Source of the DNA: an uncultured Tissierellia bacterium
GTDB taxonomy: Bacteria; Bacillota; Clostridia; Tissierellales; Peptoniphilaceae
Assembly (NCBI GenBank): GCA_902488465.1
Contig: CABTWE010000001.1
Location: 62,001-126,000 of the forward strand
Length of the DNA: 64,000 nucleotides
Direction of reading: 5' to 3'
Shown in pieces: positions 27,049 to 34,946 of the stretch. A program made the translations under genes and the position numbers. Below the pieces are notes generated by a model. The model was not told the DNA's origin. It did no database searches and worked only from the letters and a program-made list of their open reading frames with translations. Within the stretch, counting starts at the first letter, position 1. The number at the start of each line of letters is the position of its first letter.

Positions 27049-28230
27049 TTAACAAGGTGTTTCTTCAGCCATAAATCCTGCTTTAGCAAGAACTTTTTTA
27101 GCTGCATCTAGTTTTGAGCTGTTAACCATAACAACAGGTCCGGTGCATCCCATTCCGCTAGATGCAAAGATGCCTTCTTTCCAAAGAGCTTGGACAGCAT
27201 CTTCCATTTCAAGAATGTCGATTCCACCGATAGAGCCGTCTGTTACTTCTTCAGCCGGTGCCTTGACTTCTTCCTTAGGACCGGAAGTTTTCTTTGAAGC
27301 TTCTTCCAAGTCATTAATAACTTTTTCAAGTCCCGCCTTGTTTGCTTTTTTATATTCATCTTTAATAAGATTTTTTATATCTCCGCGTACACATTCTGCT
27401 GCATATTTAATAGCATTTGCAATTACAGGATAACCGCTTGCACGTGAAATAATATAGACCAATCTTTCATATCCGCTTCCAATTCCAGGACCATAACCGT
27501 ATCCGTGAGCTTCGAAACTGCCGCCTGTTACATAACTTGAGAAAATTTTCATCAAGAGATTTCCTGTCAACGTATCAGTTACCATGATATCAGGAGTTCC
27601 CATCAATAAGTCATTTCCTCTCATAACGCAACCGCCATCTGCTCTTGCAGATTCAGCGAAATGAATTTTGTATCCGCCTTTATCAATTTCTTTAAGTGCT
27701 CTTTCAACTTGTCTTGCTCCGTCAACATTTAGAATTCCAAGCGTAGGTTCAGGATTACCCATTGCCTTTGCAGTGATAATTCCTGCGATTGCATTTAATA
27801 CCATTGCTTCAACTCTGTGCGGAGAAGATGTACCTGTAGTTGTTGCAAGTGTCATTTCAGAACCCATTGCAGGCGTAACAACACGACCAACTGTACTTAC
27901 TCCGATTGGGAAACTGTAGTGCATTGTAACGCATGCATCAATTTCACCACTGTCGAGAAGTTCTTCCATTACTTTATAGCCTTCTTCATCAGATTCAACA
28001 TTGTATTGTTTTAATTTAGAATCGCATTTGTGTCCAATCAGTACAACTTCTATTGAAGGATCTTTTGCTTGTGCAATTTCAGCACCTTTGATGACATTTT
28101 CTTCACCATGTTCAGAACCTATAGTTGTTACACCAACTCTAACTTTTTTTGCGAATCCACCTGTTTCAATACCTGTTGCAATATCTTCAAAAACATCAGC
28201 TATCATCTTTTTGATATTTTGTTCAGACAT
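27049..28230 (-). CDS. grdD: Glycine reductase complex component C, alpha subunit
   Basis: A 393-residue subunit of protein C, which with GrdC releases acetyl phosphate from the Se-carboxymethyl (thioester) intermediate on GrdA. It resembles PlsX/phosphotransacetylase-like proteins in the middle (GNDLLMGTPDIMVTDTLTGN) and ends with a cysteine-containing GIFASSGMGCTGPVVMV segment that is typical of GrdD. The ATG at 28230 (MSEQNIKK) has GGAGGG upstream; the longer frame overlaps grdC. It is the last gene of trxB-trxA-grdEABCD, followed by a terminator. Confidence 0.95.
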   Translation of the reverse strand: MSEQNIKKMIADVFEDIATGIETGGFAKKVRVGVTTIGSEHGEENVIKGAEIAQAKDPSIEVVLIGHKCDSKLKQYNVESDEEGYKVMEELLDSGEIDACVTMHYSFPIGVSTVGRVVTPAMGSEMTLATTTGTSSPHRVEAMVLNAIAGIITAKAMGNPEPTLGILNVDGARQVERALKEIDKGGYKIHFAESARADGGCVMRGNDLLMGTPDIMVTDTLTGNLLMKIFSSYVTGGSFEAHGYGYGPGIGSGYERLVYIISRASGYPVIANAIKYAAECVRGDIKNLIKDEYKKANKAGLEKVINDLEEASKKTSGPKEEVKAPAEEVTDGSIGGIDILEMEDAVQALWKEGIFASSGMGCTGPVVMVNSSKLDAAKKVLAKAGFMAEETPC

Positions 28231-28240
28231 GAATTCCCTC

Positions 28241-29782
28241 CTATTCAGCTTTAAAAGAAGCCGCAAAATCTCTCATAGCTTCTGCTACATACTTCTTGAT
28301 AGTATCTTCAGAAACTCCTTGTGACTCTTCTCCCTTCTTGCCGTCGTTTGCTTCAATTACAATTGAAACACCGTCGAATAGGTTTGTCATTCTTCCTAGG
28401 AACAAACTTCCTTTACCGATAATCATACCTCTTTTAATCTTTCCGGCAAGCATATCTTCTCTCATATAGCCAAGTGCCGGAACACCTGAAGGAATATGTC
28501 CTTGTGTAGGAGCCCATCCTCTCCAGCCGTGATCTTTAGAGAAAGTTTTTAATTCTGATTTTTCCATGTCCCCTTTTCTTACAGCAAGTGCTGCAATCAT
28601 CTTGTAATTAGCTTCAGGAACATCTCCTGCTCCAGCCGGTTTTGTAATATCCGGATTTTGCATTTCAGGAGCAAATTTATCGATATCAGTAACTTTTAAG
28701 CCAGCTGCATCTAAAGGATTTGTAACCAATGATTGAATAACTGCTTGTGGTGCAGAGCCTGTTCCAACTGTGTGACGTCCAACAATATCATTTCTCATGA
28801 TCGGGTTCTTTCCATCATTTTCACCGATAATTGTAGCAAATCCACCTATACAGTCTTCAATAATCGGAAGACCCTTGTTTACGTGGTCCTTACCGTTCAT
28901 ACCGAGTTTAGCTGTACATCCTCCTGCTACAACAAGAATATTTTTAAATGTTCCTGCTGCTACAAGTGAACTTGCTGAAAGTAATGAGTGTGAAGGTGCA
29001 GCACAGAATCCTCTTATATCGGAACCTGTTGCATTTTCAAGTCCTGCGAATTCAGCAATAGATTTAGCAAAGTTTCCTCCGCCTCTTTGGTTCATATCTC
29101 CGCAAGCTTCTTCAGAACATTCGATAACATAATCGATTTCCTTAGGGTCAAATCCGCTCTTATCAATACAGTTTAAAGCTGCCATAACACCTGAAGCCTT
29201 TGCTACAAGGTTTTCAAAAATGATATGAGCTGTCAAGTTAGCGTCAACGTCATGAGCACGTTTTACACAACCAACAAGTTTGTTGTTGTCCATCAAAGGT
29301 TCAGCGCCGTGATTCTTAACAAGATCTTCAATTTCTTCAATGTCCGCACCATCCTTTAATCTTTCAGCATGCTTGTTATCGATTAATGGGTGGTCGAGGA
29401 TTTCTTGTTTACAATGATTTGAGAATTCATGTTCAAGTCTTACAAGATCAAATACGTCGACCATCTTGATAAGTCCGATAAATTCATGTTGCGGCATGAT
29501 TTCACCGAATTTACCATGTCTGTCGGCATTTTCAACCTTATAATCTGTCCATGGTTCCGGAATTTCATCCAAATCTTCCGGTCTTTTGTTTCCAATATAA
29601 ACTTGGTTTGGAAGATATGCAACGCAATCGTCAAATGATCTTAAATGTTCCGGTAATTTCTTTAAATATTCGCTTTCTGGATTTACTACCATTTCTGTGG
29701 TTTGTGTTGTACCGTTATGAAGAACCATATCCGGTGCCTGAATAAGAACATAACCACTACCTTTGTTTACTGAGTAACTCAA
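28241..29782 (-). CDS. grdC: Glycine reductase complex component C, beta subunit
   Basis: A 513-residue subunit of protein C with a thiolase/KAS III-like core. The active-site cysteine is in the segment DIRGFCAAPSHSLLSASS, and GGCTAKLGMNGKDHVNKG follows. With GrdD it takes the two-carbon unit from GrdA and produces acetyl phosphate, which yields ATP by acetate kinase. The ATG has GGAGGT upstream. A strong GC-rich hairpin in the 53 bases before it separates the component-C pair from the grdEAB part of the operon. Confidence 0.95.
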   Translation of the reverse strand: MSYSVNKGSGYVLIQAPDMVLHNGTTQTTEMVVNPESEYLKKLPEHLRSFDDCVAYLPNQVYIGNKRPEDLDEIPEPWTDYKVENADRHGKFGEIMPQHEFIGLIKMVDVFDLVRLEHEFSNHCKQEILDHPLIDNKHAERLKDGADIEEIEDLVKNHGAEPLMDNNKLVGCVKRAHDVDANLTAHIIFENLVAKASGVMAALNCIDKSGFDPKEIDYVIECSEEACGDMNQRGGGNFAKSIAEFAGLENATGSDIRGFCAAPSHSLLSASSLVAAGTFKNILVVAGGCTAKLGMNGKDHVNKGLPIIEDCIGGFATIIGENDGKNPIMRNDIVGRHTVGTGSAPQAVIQSLVTNPLDAAGLKVTDIDKFAPEMQNPDITKPAGAGDVPEANYKMIAALAVRKGDMEKSELKTFSKDHGWRGWAPTQGHIPSGVPALGYMREDMLAGKIKRGMIIGKGSLFLGRMTNLFDGVSIVIEANDGKKGEESQGVSEDTIKKYVAEAMRDFAASFKAE

Positions 29783-29803
29783 ATTACACCTCCATAAAAA
29801 TAT

Positions 29804-29827
29804 GACCGGGGACTAATGCCCCCGGTC
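29804..29827 (-). terminator. Intercistronic hairpin between grdB and grdC
   Basis: GACCGGGG pairs perfectly with CCCCGGTC (8 pairs, mostly G-C) and is followed by ATATTTTTATGG on the minus strand. It can act as a leaky terminator or as a 3' stabiliser of the grdEAB message. Confidence 0.75.
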
Positions 29828-29835
29828 TAAAATAA

Positions 29836-31146
29836 TTAGTCAAATACTTTTTGTCCGTCAACTTCTGTTGTTAGGGCTTTTAGTGCTTTGCTAACAAGTT
29901 TCTTTCTTAGTGCATATTCTTCCGCTTTATCCAATTTTGGATCTCCTAGTGGGTGAGGAATAGCAATTGTAGGAACAATTCTATTTGCACCAACTGTTAG
30001 AGAAATAGGAACAACAGTACACATGTGAACAACTGGAAGACCAGCACGTTCAATTTCCTTTACCATCGTTGCACCGCAACGTGTACAGGTGCCTCAGGTA
30101 GAGGTCATTATAACTGCATCTACGCCATCAGCTTTTAATTTCTTAGCATATTCAGCAGCAAATTTCTTTGCACTTGCAACAGCTGTACCATTACCAACTG
30201 TAGTATAGAATTTGTTGTGAAGTGAACCAATGATTCCTTCTTTTTCAAATTCTCTCATAACGTCAACTGGCAATACTCTGTCAGGGTCTTCGTTTGCATA
30301 TACAGGGTCATAACCACCGTGTGCTGTTTCATATGTTTCTTCTGTCAAGTCGTTAACACCTGTGATATCGTATTCACCGTATTTACTTGCTGATGAAGAT
30401 TCAATATGATCAGGATTTCCCTTAGGAACAATACCGCCTGATGTACAAAGTGCAATCTTTGCATGTGCAAGGTCTTTAACAGCAGGATTTGGATCAACTC
30501 TGTCGAAATTAGGCATTGGATATTCTGTTACGAATTCTTCGCCTCTTAATTTCTTTAAGAGCATATCAACAGCTCTTTCAGCACCTCTCTTGTCGCTGAA
30601 CATGTTGTATCTGATACCTCTTTCCATATATCCTTCTGTTTCAGGATCTCCAATTTCTTCGCCCTTGGCAAGCTTAAGTCCAAGTGCTGCCATCAAAGGA
30701 ACTGCTTTACCCATAGCTGCTGCAGAGTTTCCTGTAGAAACAATGTATACAGATTTTTTAAACATATCTGCACCAGGGTTTTCAATATACATTCCTGTAA
30801 CTGATGGGATTCCTAATTCATTTTGAACTGCATCTGCGATAGTAGCGCAAGCTACACCGTAACGTCCTGCGTTAAATGCCGGACCTGCAACAAATAAATC
30901 AGGTTTTATTTCTTCTACAATAGAGAGAATTTCTTTTTTAGCTTCTTCTATATTTTCACCAAAGTATGAGTCTCCGCAGATAATTGTTTTAACAATGTCT
31001 GCTTGGCCTTTAAATGCGCCTTTAAGTGCATTACCAGGACCAACTGCGCCATCTCTTACTTCAGGTTTAATGTCGGCTTTTTCTTCGCCGCCGATACCTG
31101 CAAAGAATTGGTTGATATAGTGAACTACTCTAATTACATCTCCCAT
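29836..31146 (-). CDS. grdB: Glycine reductase complex component B, gamma subunit (selenoprotein)
   Basis: Substrate-specific selenoprotein of protein B, which activates glycine as a Schiff base with the pyruvoyl group of GrdE and passes the carboxymethyl group to GrdA. The frame reads through an in-frame TGA at 30096-30094 and gives 436 residues with selenocysteine at 351, in the context STSTST-like TST-Sec-GTCTRCGA. Both halves match GrdB, and length is exactly typical. A SECIS hairpin follows. The ATG is preceded by AAAGGGGGT. It lies 34 bases after grdA. Confidence 0.97.
30067..30081 (-). promoter_or_regulatory. SECIS hairpin of grdB
   Basis: Twelve bases after the TGA, CGTTGC pairs perfectly with GCAACG around a GGT apical loop, the same loop type as in the E. 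coli fdhF SECIS recognised by SelB. Confidence 0.8.
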
Positions 31147-31180
31147 ATTCTTACCCCCTTTCTTTAAGGTTATTTATAAT

Positions 31181-31654
31181 CTATAGATATTGACAATGTT
31201 CGTCTCTCATCGCTTTAATTTCAGCGTTGATAGCATCCCCATCGAGAACCATTTCCATCATTCCGATTTGTTCATCGTAAACTTCAGGATCGATTTCAGC
31301 TTTTACTTCTTCTTCTAAAATGTGGTACACCTTGAGTCCCAACGAGACTCCAGCGAGCGGACCTGCCCATGTAGGGTCACCAGCTGTAACTGTTTCAGCA
31401 GCTAATCCTGCTGTTTCAGCTTCTGCCCCTCCTAGTAAAACTAAAACGTTTTCTGCGCCGTATTTTTCAGCGGCTTCTTTAACTCTGTTTTGGTTTTCCA
31501 AGTCCATAGCTCCTGCGGCGGTTCAGACGAAGCATTCTGTAGCACTAAATACTACTTCAGCTGGAGTCGTCTTGATGCATTCTTCCATAGCTGGACCTGG
31601 GATACCATCTCTGTCACCAATGATGATGACCTTTGTGCTATCTGTAAATAACAT
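31181..31654 (-). CDS. grdA: Glycine reductase complex component A (selenoprotein)
   Basis: The small shared selenoprotein of glycine reductase: it accepts the carboxymethyl group on selenium and is re-reduced by thioredoxin. The full frame starts at the ATG at 31654 (AAGGAGGA upstream) and reads through a TGA at 31525-31523, giving 157 residues with selenocysteine at position 44 in the diagnostic CFV-Sec motif. The frame that starts after the TGA would be only 108 residues and would lose the active site. A GNRA-loop hairpin lies in its leader. The order grdE-grdA-grdB is conserved. Confidence 0.97.
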
Positions 31655-31714
31655 ATGGTTTCCTCCTTAATATATTTATTGTGTTTTTCCTTTCAATTTA
31701 ATGAATGAAATGGT

Positions 31715-31730
31715 TAGAGGTTTCCCTCTA
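31715..31730 (-). promoter_or_regulatory. GNRA-capped hairpin in the grdE-grdA spacer
   Basis: On the minus strand TAGAGG-GAAA-CCTCTA forms a perfect 6-bp stem with a GNRA tetraloop, 60 bases before grdA. No T run follows, so mRNA processing or stabilisation is more likely than termination. Confidence 0.55.
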
Positions 31731-31749
31731 GTTTATATTTTGAATTATA

Positions 31750-33036
31750 CTATTTTCCTCTTGCGGTTAAATAGTTAAATCCGGTTTCATTTGTAGCGCC
31801 GGTTATTGCTTGGATTTCAACTTCGATTGATCCGTCTTCTCTGAGTGATCCATCAAATCCACCTGCAATAATGTCTACATATTGAGTGTCTCCGATTACT
31901 GTATCCATTGGTGGCAAATCAATTACTTGGTTTGCGTTTCCACCTGTAACAACAGCATCTGCTAAAGGATCAGCGTCTGCAAGTGATTGGCTGGCGCCAT
32001 CTCTTCCTGCATATTCGTCAGTAATAATAACTGTCTTTACGCCTTGCTTTTCTATCTTCTTGCAATTCATAATCAAGTCAGTATCAGGGTTACCGAAACC
32101 TTCTTGAGATACAACTACACCATCCAAGTCAAGCATTCTGCATAACTTAGCTGTCCAGTTAGATGATCTTTCCTTGTCAGCTAAATATACGTTTTCATTC
32201 GTAATAATCATACCAACAAAGTTGATGTCTTTTCCGTGAACTTTGTATAGATTTTTTACTACTTCATTGTTCATGTGGACATATGTTGGGTTCTTATCAC
32301 AGCTTGATACGCAGTTACCACTGATGATTGCACCGTCAAATAATTCTGTTGGGTACAAAATCGTAGGAACAATTTGCTTAGCATCTACTCCGTATACATA
32401 TGTGTCGTGGAGCAATCCTTGTGATTGAAGCATTTGAACATAAGCTACTCTTGGTAGTCCTTTGAACTTTTCTGCTCCTTCCATGAATGGGAGTGTTTCA
32501 TACACTTCTGTCTCATCCGGCTCTAAATTTCTTCCGGCTTCTGCAAGATAAGCAGCTGTTTTAAAACCTGCATATCTGAGAGCTTTTTCATGTTCGTGTT
32601 GTTTTAGTCCATCGATTGGATCTGCTTTTAGAACAATATTTAGAGTTTTTGAGAACGGTGTGTATTGTGCACCCGGACCTGTCATGTCAACGATTCCTTC
32701 TTGGAATCCGACGATCTTACCGGTTGTCATAACTGCACAACCTTTCAGTACGTGAGTTTTACCGCTTCCGACGATGTCAACTTTTGACAAGACGCCCGGG
32801 AAAACTCCGCCTGGACCTTCTACTTTTACGCGTGGTTCAACAACATCCTTAACAGGTGTAATTCTAACACTTTCACCTGGACGTGCTAAAAATACATCAG
32901 CACATTTGATGTGTTCATCCTCTAAAACCAAGTCGATGATTTCTTGTTTGTTAACAAAAAGTGTACCATCCTTGATCTCGGTTTTATCACCGAATTGAAT
33001 ATCTTTAATAATGATATTACCAATTTCGAGACGCAT
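31750..33036 (-). CDS. grdE: Glycine reductase complex component B, alpha/beta proprotein
   Basis: A 428-residue proprotein that cleaves itself to give the two small subunits of protein B, one carrying the pyruvoyl group that binds glycine. The cleavage motif is ISGNCVSSCDKNPTY, with Asn241-Cys242, the position known for Clostridium sticklandii GrdE. GGAGGTG precedes the ATG. It is the first grd gene, behind trxB and trxA, and is separated from trxA by a 228-base leader with RNA structure. The grdX gene often found in this place in other clostridia is absent. Confidence 0.96.
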   Translation of the reverse strand: MRLEIGNIIIKDIQFGDKTEIKDGTLFVNKQEIIDLVLEDEHIKCADVFLARPGESVRITPVKDVVEPRVKVEGPGGVFPGVLSKVDIVGSGKTHVLKGCAVMTTGKIVGFQEGIVDMTGPGAQYTPFSKTLNIVLKADPIDGLKQHEHEKALRYAGFKTAAYLAEAGRNLEPDETEVYETLPFMEGAEKFKGLPRVAYVQMLQSQGLLHDTYVYGVDAKQIVPTILYPTELFDGAIISGNCVSSCDKNPTYVHMNNEVVKNLYKVHGKDINFVGMIITNENVYLADKERSSNWTAKLCRMLDLDGVVVSQEGFGNPDTDLIMNCKKIEKQGVKTVIITDEYAGRDGASQSLADADPLADAVVTGGNANQVIDLPPMDTVIGDTQYVDIIAGGFDGSLREDGSIEVEIQAITGATNETGFNYLTARGK

Positions 33037-33067
33037 AAACTCACCTCCTTAAAAAACTTAATTTATA

Positions 33068-33245
33068 TTTGAACCGCCTGAACGTATCTCACGAAACAGG
33101 CAGTTAAATACGTCAATTTCCTGCGGATAATGCCGCATCATTTCTATAGATTATATCACTTGAGTGATAGGGCGCCCCTTTAAGGAATGGTTCAGGTTCC
33201 ATTTCAGGGCTTTTCGACTTTTGGTCTCCCCCTTTTCTCCGGGGT
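33068..33245 (-). ncRNA. Structured leader between trxA and grdE, class unknown
   Basis: The 228-base gap holds several stems on the transcribed strand: ACCCC/GGGGG at its 5' end, GAC/GUC, AATGG/CCATT, a palindromic GGGCGCCC, ATCACT/AGTGAT, GCGG/CCGC, and near the 3' end AACTGCCTG (33106-33098) with CAGGCGGTT (33082-33074). ACGTAT (33114-33109) can pair with ATACGT (33089-33084) inside that last loop, giving pseudoknot-like or mutually exclusive pairing. TGAACC (about 33193) can also pair with GGTTCA (33076-33071). Several loops are A-rich (AAAA three times). It is not a glycine aptamer: the CCGAAGG core is absent. A -10-like TGATATAAT sits inside it. Riboswitch-like regulation of grdE is an inference. 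Confidence 0.5.
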
Positions 33246-33264
33246 AATGAGTTTATTTAAAAGA

Positions 33265-33579
33265 CTATTTTGCCTTTTCTAACATTTCACGTACAGATTC
33301 TTTTGTAGCTTCTTCTTTGTCTAATCTGTAAACTTGTTCACCATCTTTGTAGATAGCAATAACAGGGAGTCCTAGAACTTTTTCTCCGATTGCAACTCTT
33401 CTGCCTGTTCCGATATCGAATGAGCAGAATTTTACATTAGGGAAATCTTCTTCCATTGCGTGAACGTGTGGCATAAGAGCTTTACATGGTTCACATGCTT
33501 GTGACCAAAAGTCAACTAGGATAAATCCTTCACCTTTTTTAACTTCTTGTTCAAAATTGTCTTTTGTTACTTCTAACAT
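33265..33579 (-). CDS. trxA: Thioredoxin of the glycine reductase system
   Basis: A 104-residue thioredoxin. The active site reads SQACEPCKAL, CEPC in place of the usual CGPC; variant dipeptides are usual in the dedicated thioredoxins of glycine-reducing anaerobes. The cis-proline loop GLPVIAIYKDG is intact. It passes electrons from TrxB to GrdA (and probably GrdB) at each turnover. It lies 15 bases after trxB, with AAGGAGGT before the ATG, in the riboswitch-controlled operon. Length is normal. Confidence 0.93.
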   Translation of the reverse strand: MLEVTKDNFEQEVKKGEGFILVDFWSQACEPCKALMPHVHAMEEDFPNVKFCSFDIGTGRRVAIGEKVLGLPVIAIYKDGEQVYRLDKEEATKESVREMLEKAK

Positions 33580-33594
33580 ATTGAAACCTCCTTA

Positions 33595-34533
33595 TTATTC
33601 AAAGTGTTCGTTTATATATTTTTCAGCTTGTGTTGCGGCAATTGCGCCGTCTGCAGTAGCTGTAACTACCTGTCTTAATTCTTTCTTGCGGTTATCCCCT
33701 GCTGCGAATACTCCAGGAATGTTTGTGTGCATATTTTCATCTGTAACAATATATCCTTTTTCCATATCGAGTATTCCTTCAACCAATTCGTTCTTAGGAA
33801 TATATCCGACGAATACGAATAGACCGAATGTTCCGTCATTTTCATCAGCAAAGATTTCACGTTTTTCGTGTGTATTTGTATCTTCAAGAACAATGCTTGT
33901 TAAAATTCCATCACCTTTTACTTCTACAACATTTGCGTTCCAAATATAATCGAGTTTTGGATTTTTGAAAGCTTTTTCTTTAATACTTTCAGCTGCACGA
34001 GCTTCATCTTTTCCTTTTCTATAAACAATAGTAACTTTTCTAGCAAATTTTGAAAGATACATTGCTTCTTCAAAAGCTGAATCTCCACCACCGACAACAT
34101 ACACTTCCATATCTTCAAAGAAGTTTGCGTCACATGTTGCACAGTAGCTTACGCCTCTTCCTGTGAATTCAACTTCTCCAGGGCAACCAATTTTTCTAGG
34201 TGTTGCACCTGTTGCAACGATAACTGTCTTTCCTTCGTATGTGTTATCTTTACAAATTACTTTTTTAACTTTTCCTTCAAGTTCAACTTTTTGTACTGTA
34301 TCAAGAACAAATTCAGCGCCGAAATTGTCAACTTGATCTTTCATTCTTTTAATTAAGCTTGGACCTGAAGCATTTTCAACTGAACCCGGATAGTTTTCAA
34401 CATCATCCGTAATAACAATTTGTCCACCAGCTTTTTCTTTTTCAAGAATAAGTGTCTTAAGTCTAGCTCTTGAAGCATAAAGTCCTGCTGCAAGTCCTGC
34501 AGGGCCTGCACCAATAACGATCACGTCGTACAT
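33595..34533 (-). CDS. trxB: Thioredoxin reductase
   Basis: A 312-residue FAD/NADPH-dependent disulfide reductase that reduces the adjacent TrxA. The FAD-binding GAGPAGLAAGLYASRA is at the N-terminus, the redox pair in SYCATCDANFF, the pyridine-nucleotide loop VVGGGDSAFEEAMYL follows, and GVFAAGDNRKKELRQV is near the end. It is the first gene after the tandem glycine riboswitch, so reductant supply is under the same control as the reductase. GGAGGA precedes the ATG. Confidence 0.96.
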   Translation of the reverse strand: MYDVIVIGAGPAGLAAGLYASRARLKTLILEKEKAGGQIVITDDVENYPGSVENASGPSLIKRMKDQVDNFGAEFVLDTVQKVELEGKVKKVICKDNTYEGKTVIVATGATPRKIGCPGEVEFTGRGVSYCATCDANFFEDMEVYVVGGGDSAFEEAMYLSKFARKVTIVYRKGKDEARAAESIKEKAFKNPKLDYIWNANVVEVKGDGILTSIVLEDTNTHEKREIFADENDGTFGLFVFVGYIPKNELVEGILDMEKGYIVTDENMHTNIPGVFAAGDNRKKELRQVVTATADGAIAATQAEKYINEHFE

Positions 34534-34655
34534 AATATTCCTCCTTATACGATTATCTATTATACATATACCCTTTGAGATATATAATAAACAATTCTTA
34601 AAACATTGTTACTACACTGTAACAACTTCGAAAGTTTACAAGCTTTTATACAATA

Positions 34656-34687
34656 AAATACAGAACCTATTTTGGCTCTGTATTTTT
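34656..34687 (-). terminator. Riboswitch-controlled terminator upstream of trxB
   Basis: AATACAGAGCC pairs with GGTTCTGTATT and is followed by TTATTG on the minus strand. Its 5' arm contains CAGAG (34681-34677), which is also the 3' strand of the second glycine aptamer's P1 stem. Confidence 0.85.
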
Positions 34688-34844
34688 ACCTGAGAGATTC
34701 TCAATTATTTTAAATCGATTGCTCCTACGGCGAATAAATTTCTTTCCAGAGGTCTGTCCCTCAAACGGTCCTTTTGCCTGAGTCCTTCTAAGATCTACTT
34801 ATTATACCTTCGGCGCCACTACATATAGCGGTCTCTCCCGTTTG
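34677..34844 (-). promoter_or_regulatory. Tandem glycine riboswitch
   Basis: Two glycine aptamers on the minus strand. Aptamer 1 (34844-34764) is closed by AAACGG/CCGTTT and contains GGGAGAGACC, GGCGCCGAAGG and CTCAGGCAAAAGGACC. Aptamer 2 (34752-34677) is closed by CTCTG/CAGAG and contains CGCCGTAGGAGCAA and CTCTCAGGTAAAAA. The linker has the usual form. The 3' strand of aptamer 2 P1 is the 5' arm of the terminator, so glycine binding should block termination: an ON switch for trxB-trxA-grdEABCD. Confidence 0.95.
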
Positions 34845-34877
34845 AAATCAACCAGTCGCTATTAGCTTGTACTTACA

Positions 34878-34906
34878 TTGTATCATTCATACGCGAAGAA
34901 TGCAAT
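34878..34906 (-). promoter_or_regulatory. Promoter of the trxB-grd operon
   Basis: TTGCAT (-35, 34906-34901), a 17-bp spacer and TACAAT (-10, 34883-34878) lie 33 bases upstream of the first aptamer. Confidence 0.8.
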
Positions 34907-34946
34907 AGCTTTTTCATGTTTTTTTAATTTTTTTTGTAAATAAACC

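Noticed and set aside
29836..31146. grdB as two broken pieces (frames 30094-31146 and 29836-30066)
   Set aside because: The in-frame TGA is a selenocysteine codon: both parts align to one GrdB, a SECIS hairpin follows, and selA/B/C/D are in the window.
31181..31507. grdA starting downstream of the TGA at 31523-31525
   Set aside because: This would remove the CFV-Sec active site; the ATG at 31654 has a strong ribosome site and gives the normal length.
33150..33155. TATAAT in the trxA-grdE spacer as a separate grd promoter
   Set aside because: It has an extended -10 form (TGATATAAT) but no plausible -35, and it lies within RNA stems, so it is only mentioned in the leader entry.
33181..33250. 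Spacer as a TPP or glycine aptamer
   Set aside because: GAACCTGAACC resembles part of the TPP core by chance, but CTGAGA and the GCGTAGGGA part are missing; the glycine CCGAAGG core is also missing.
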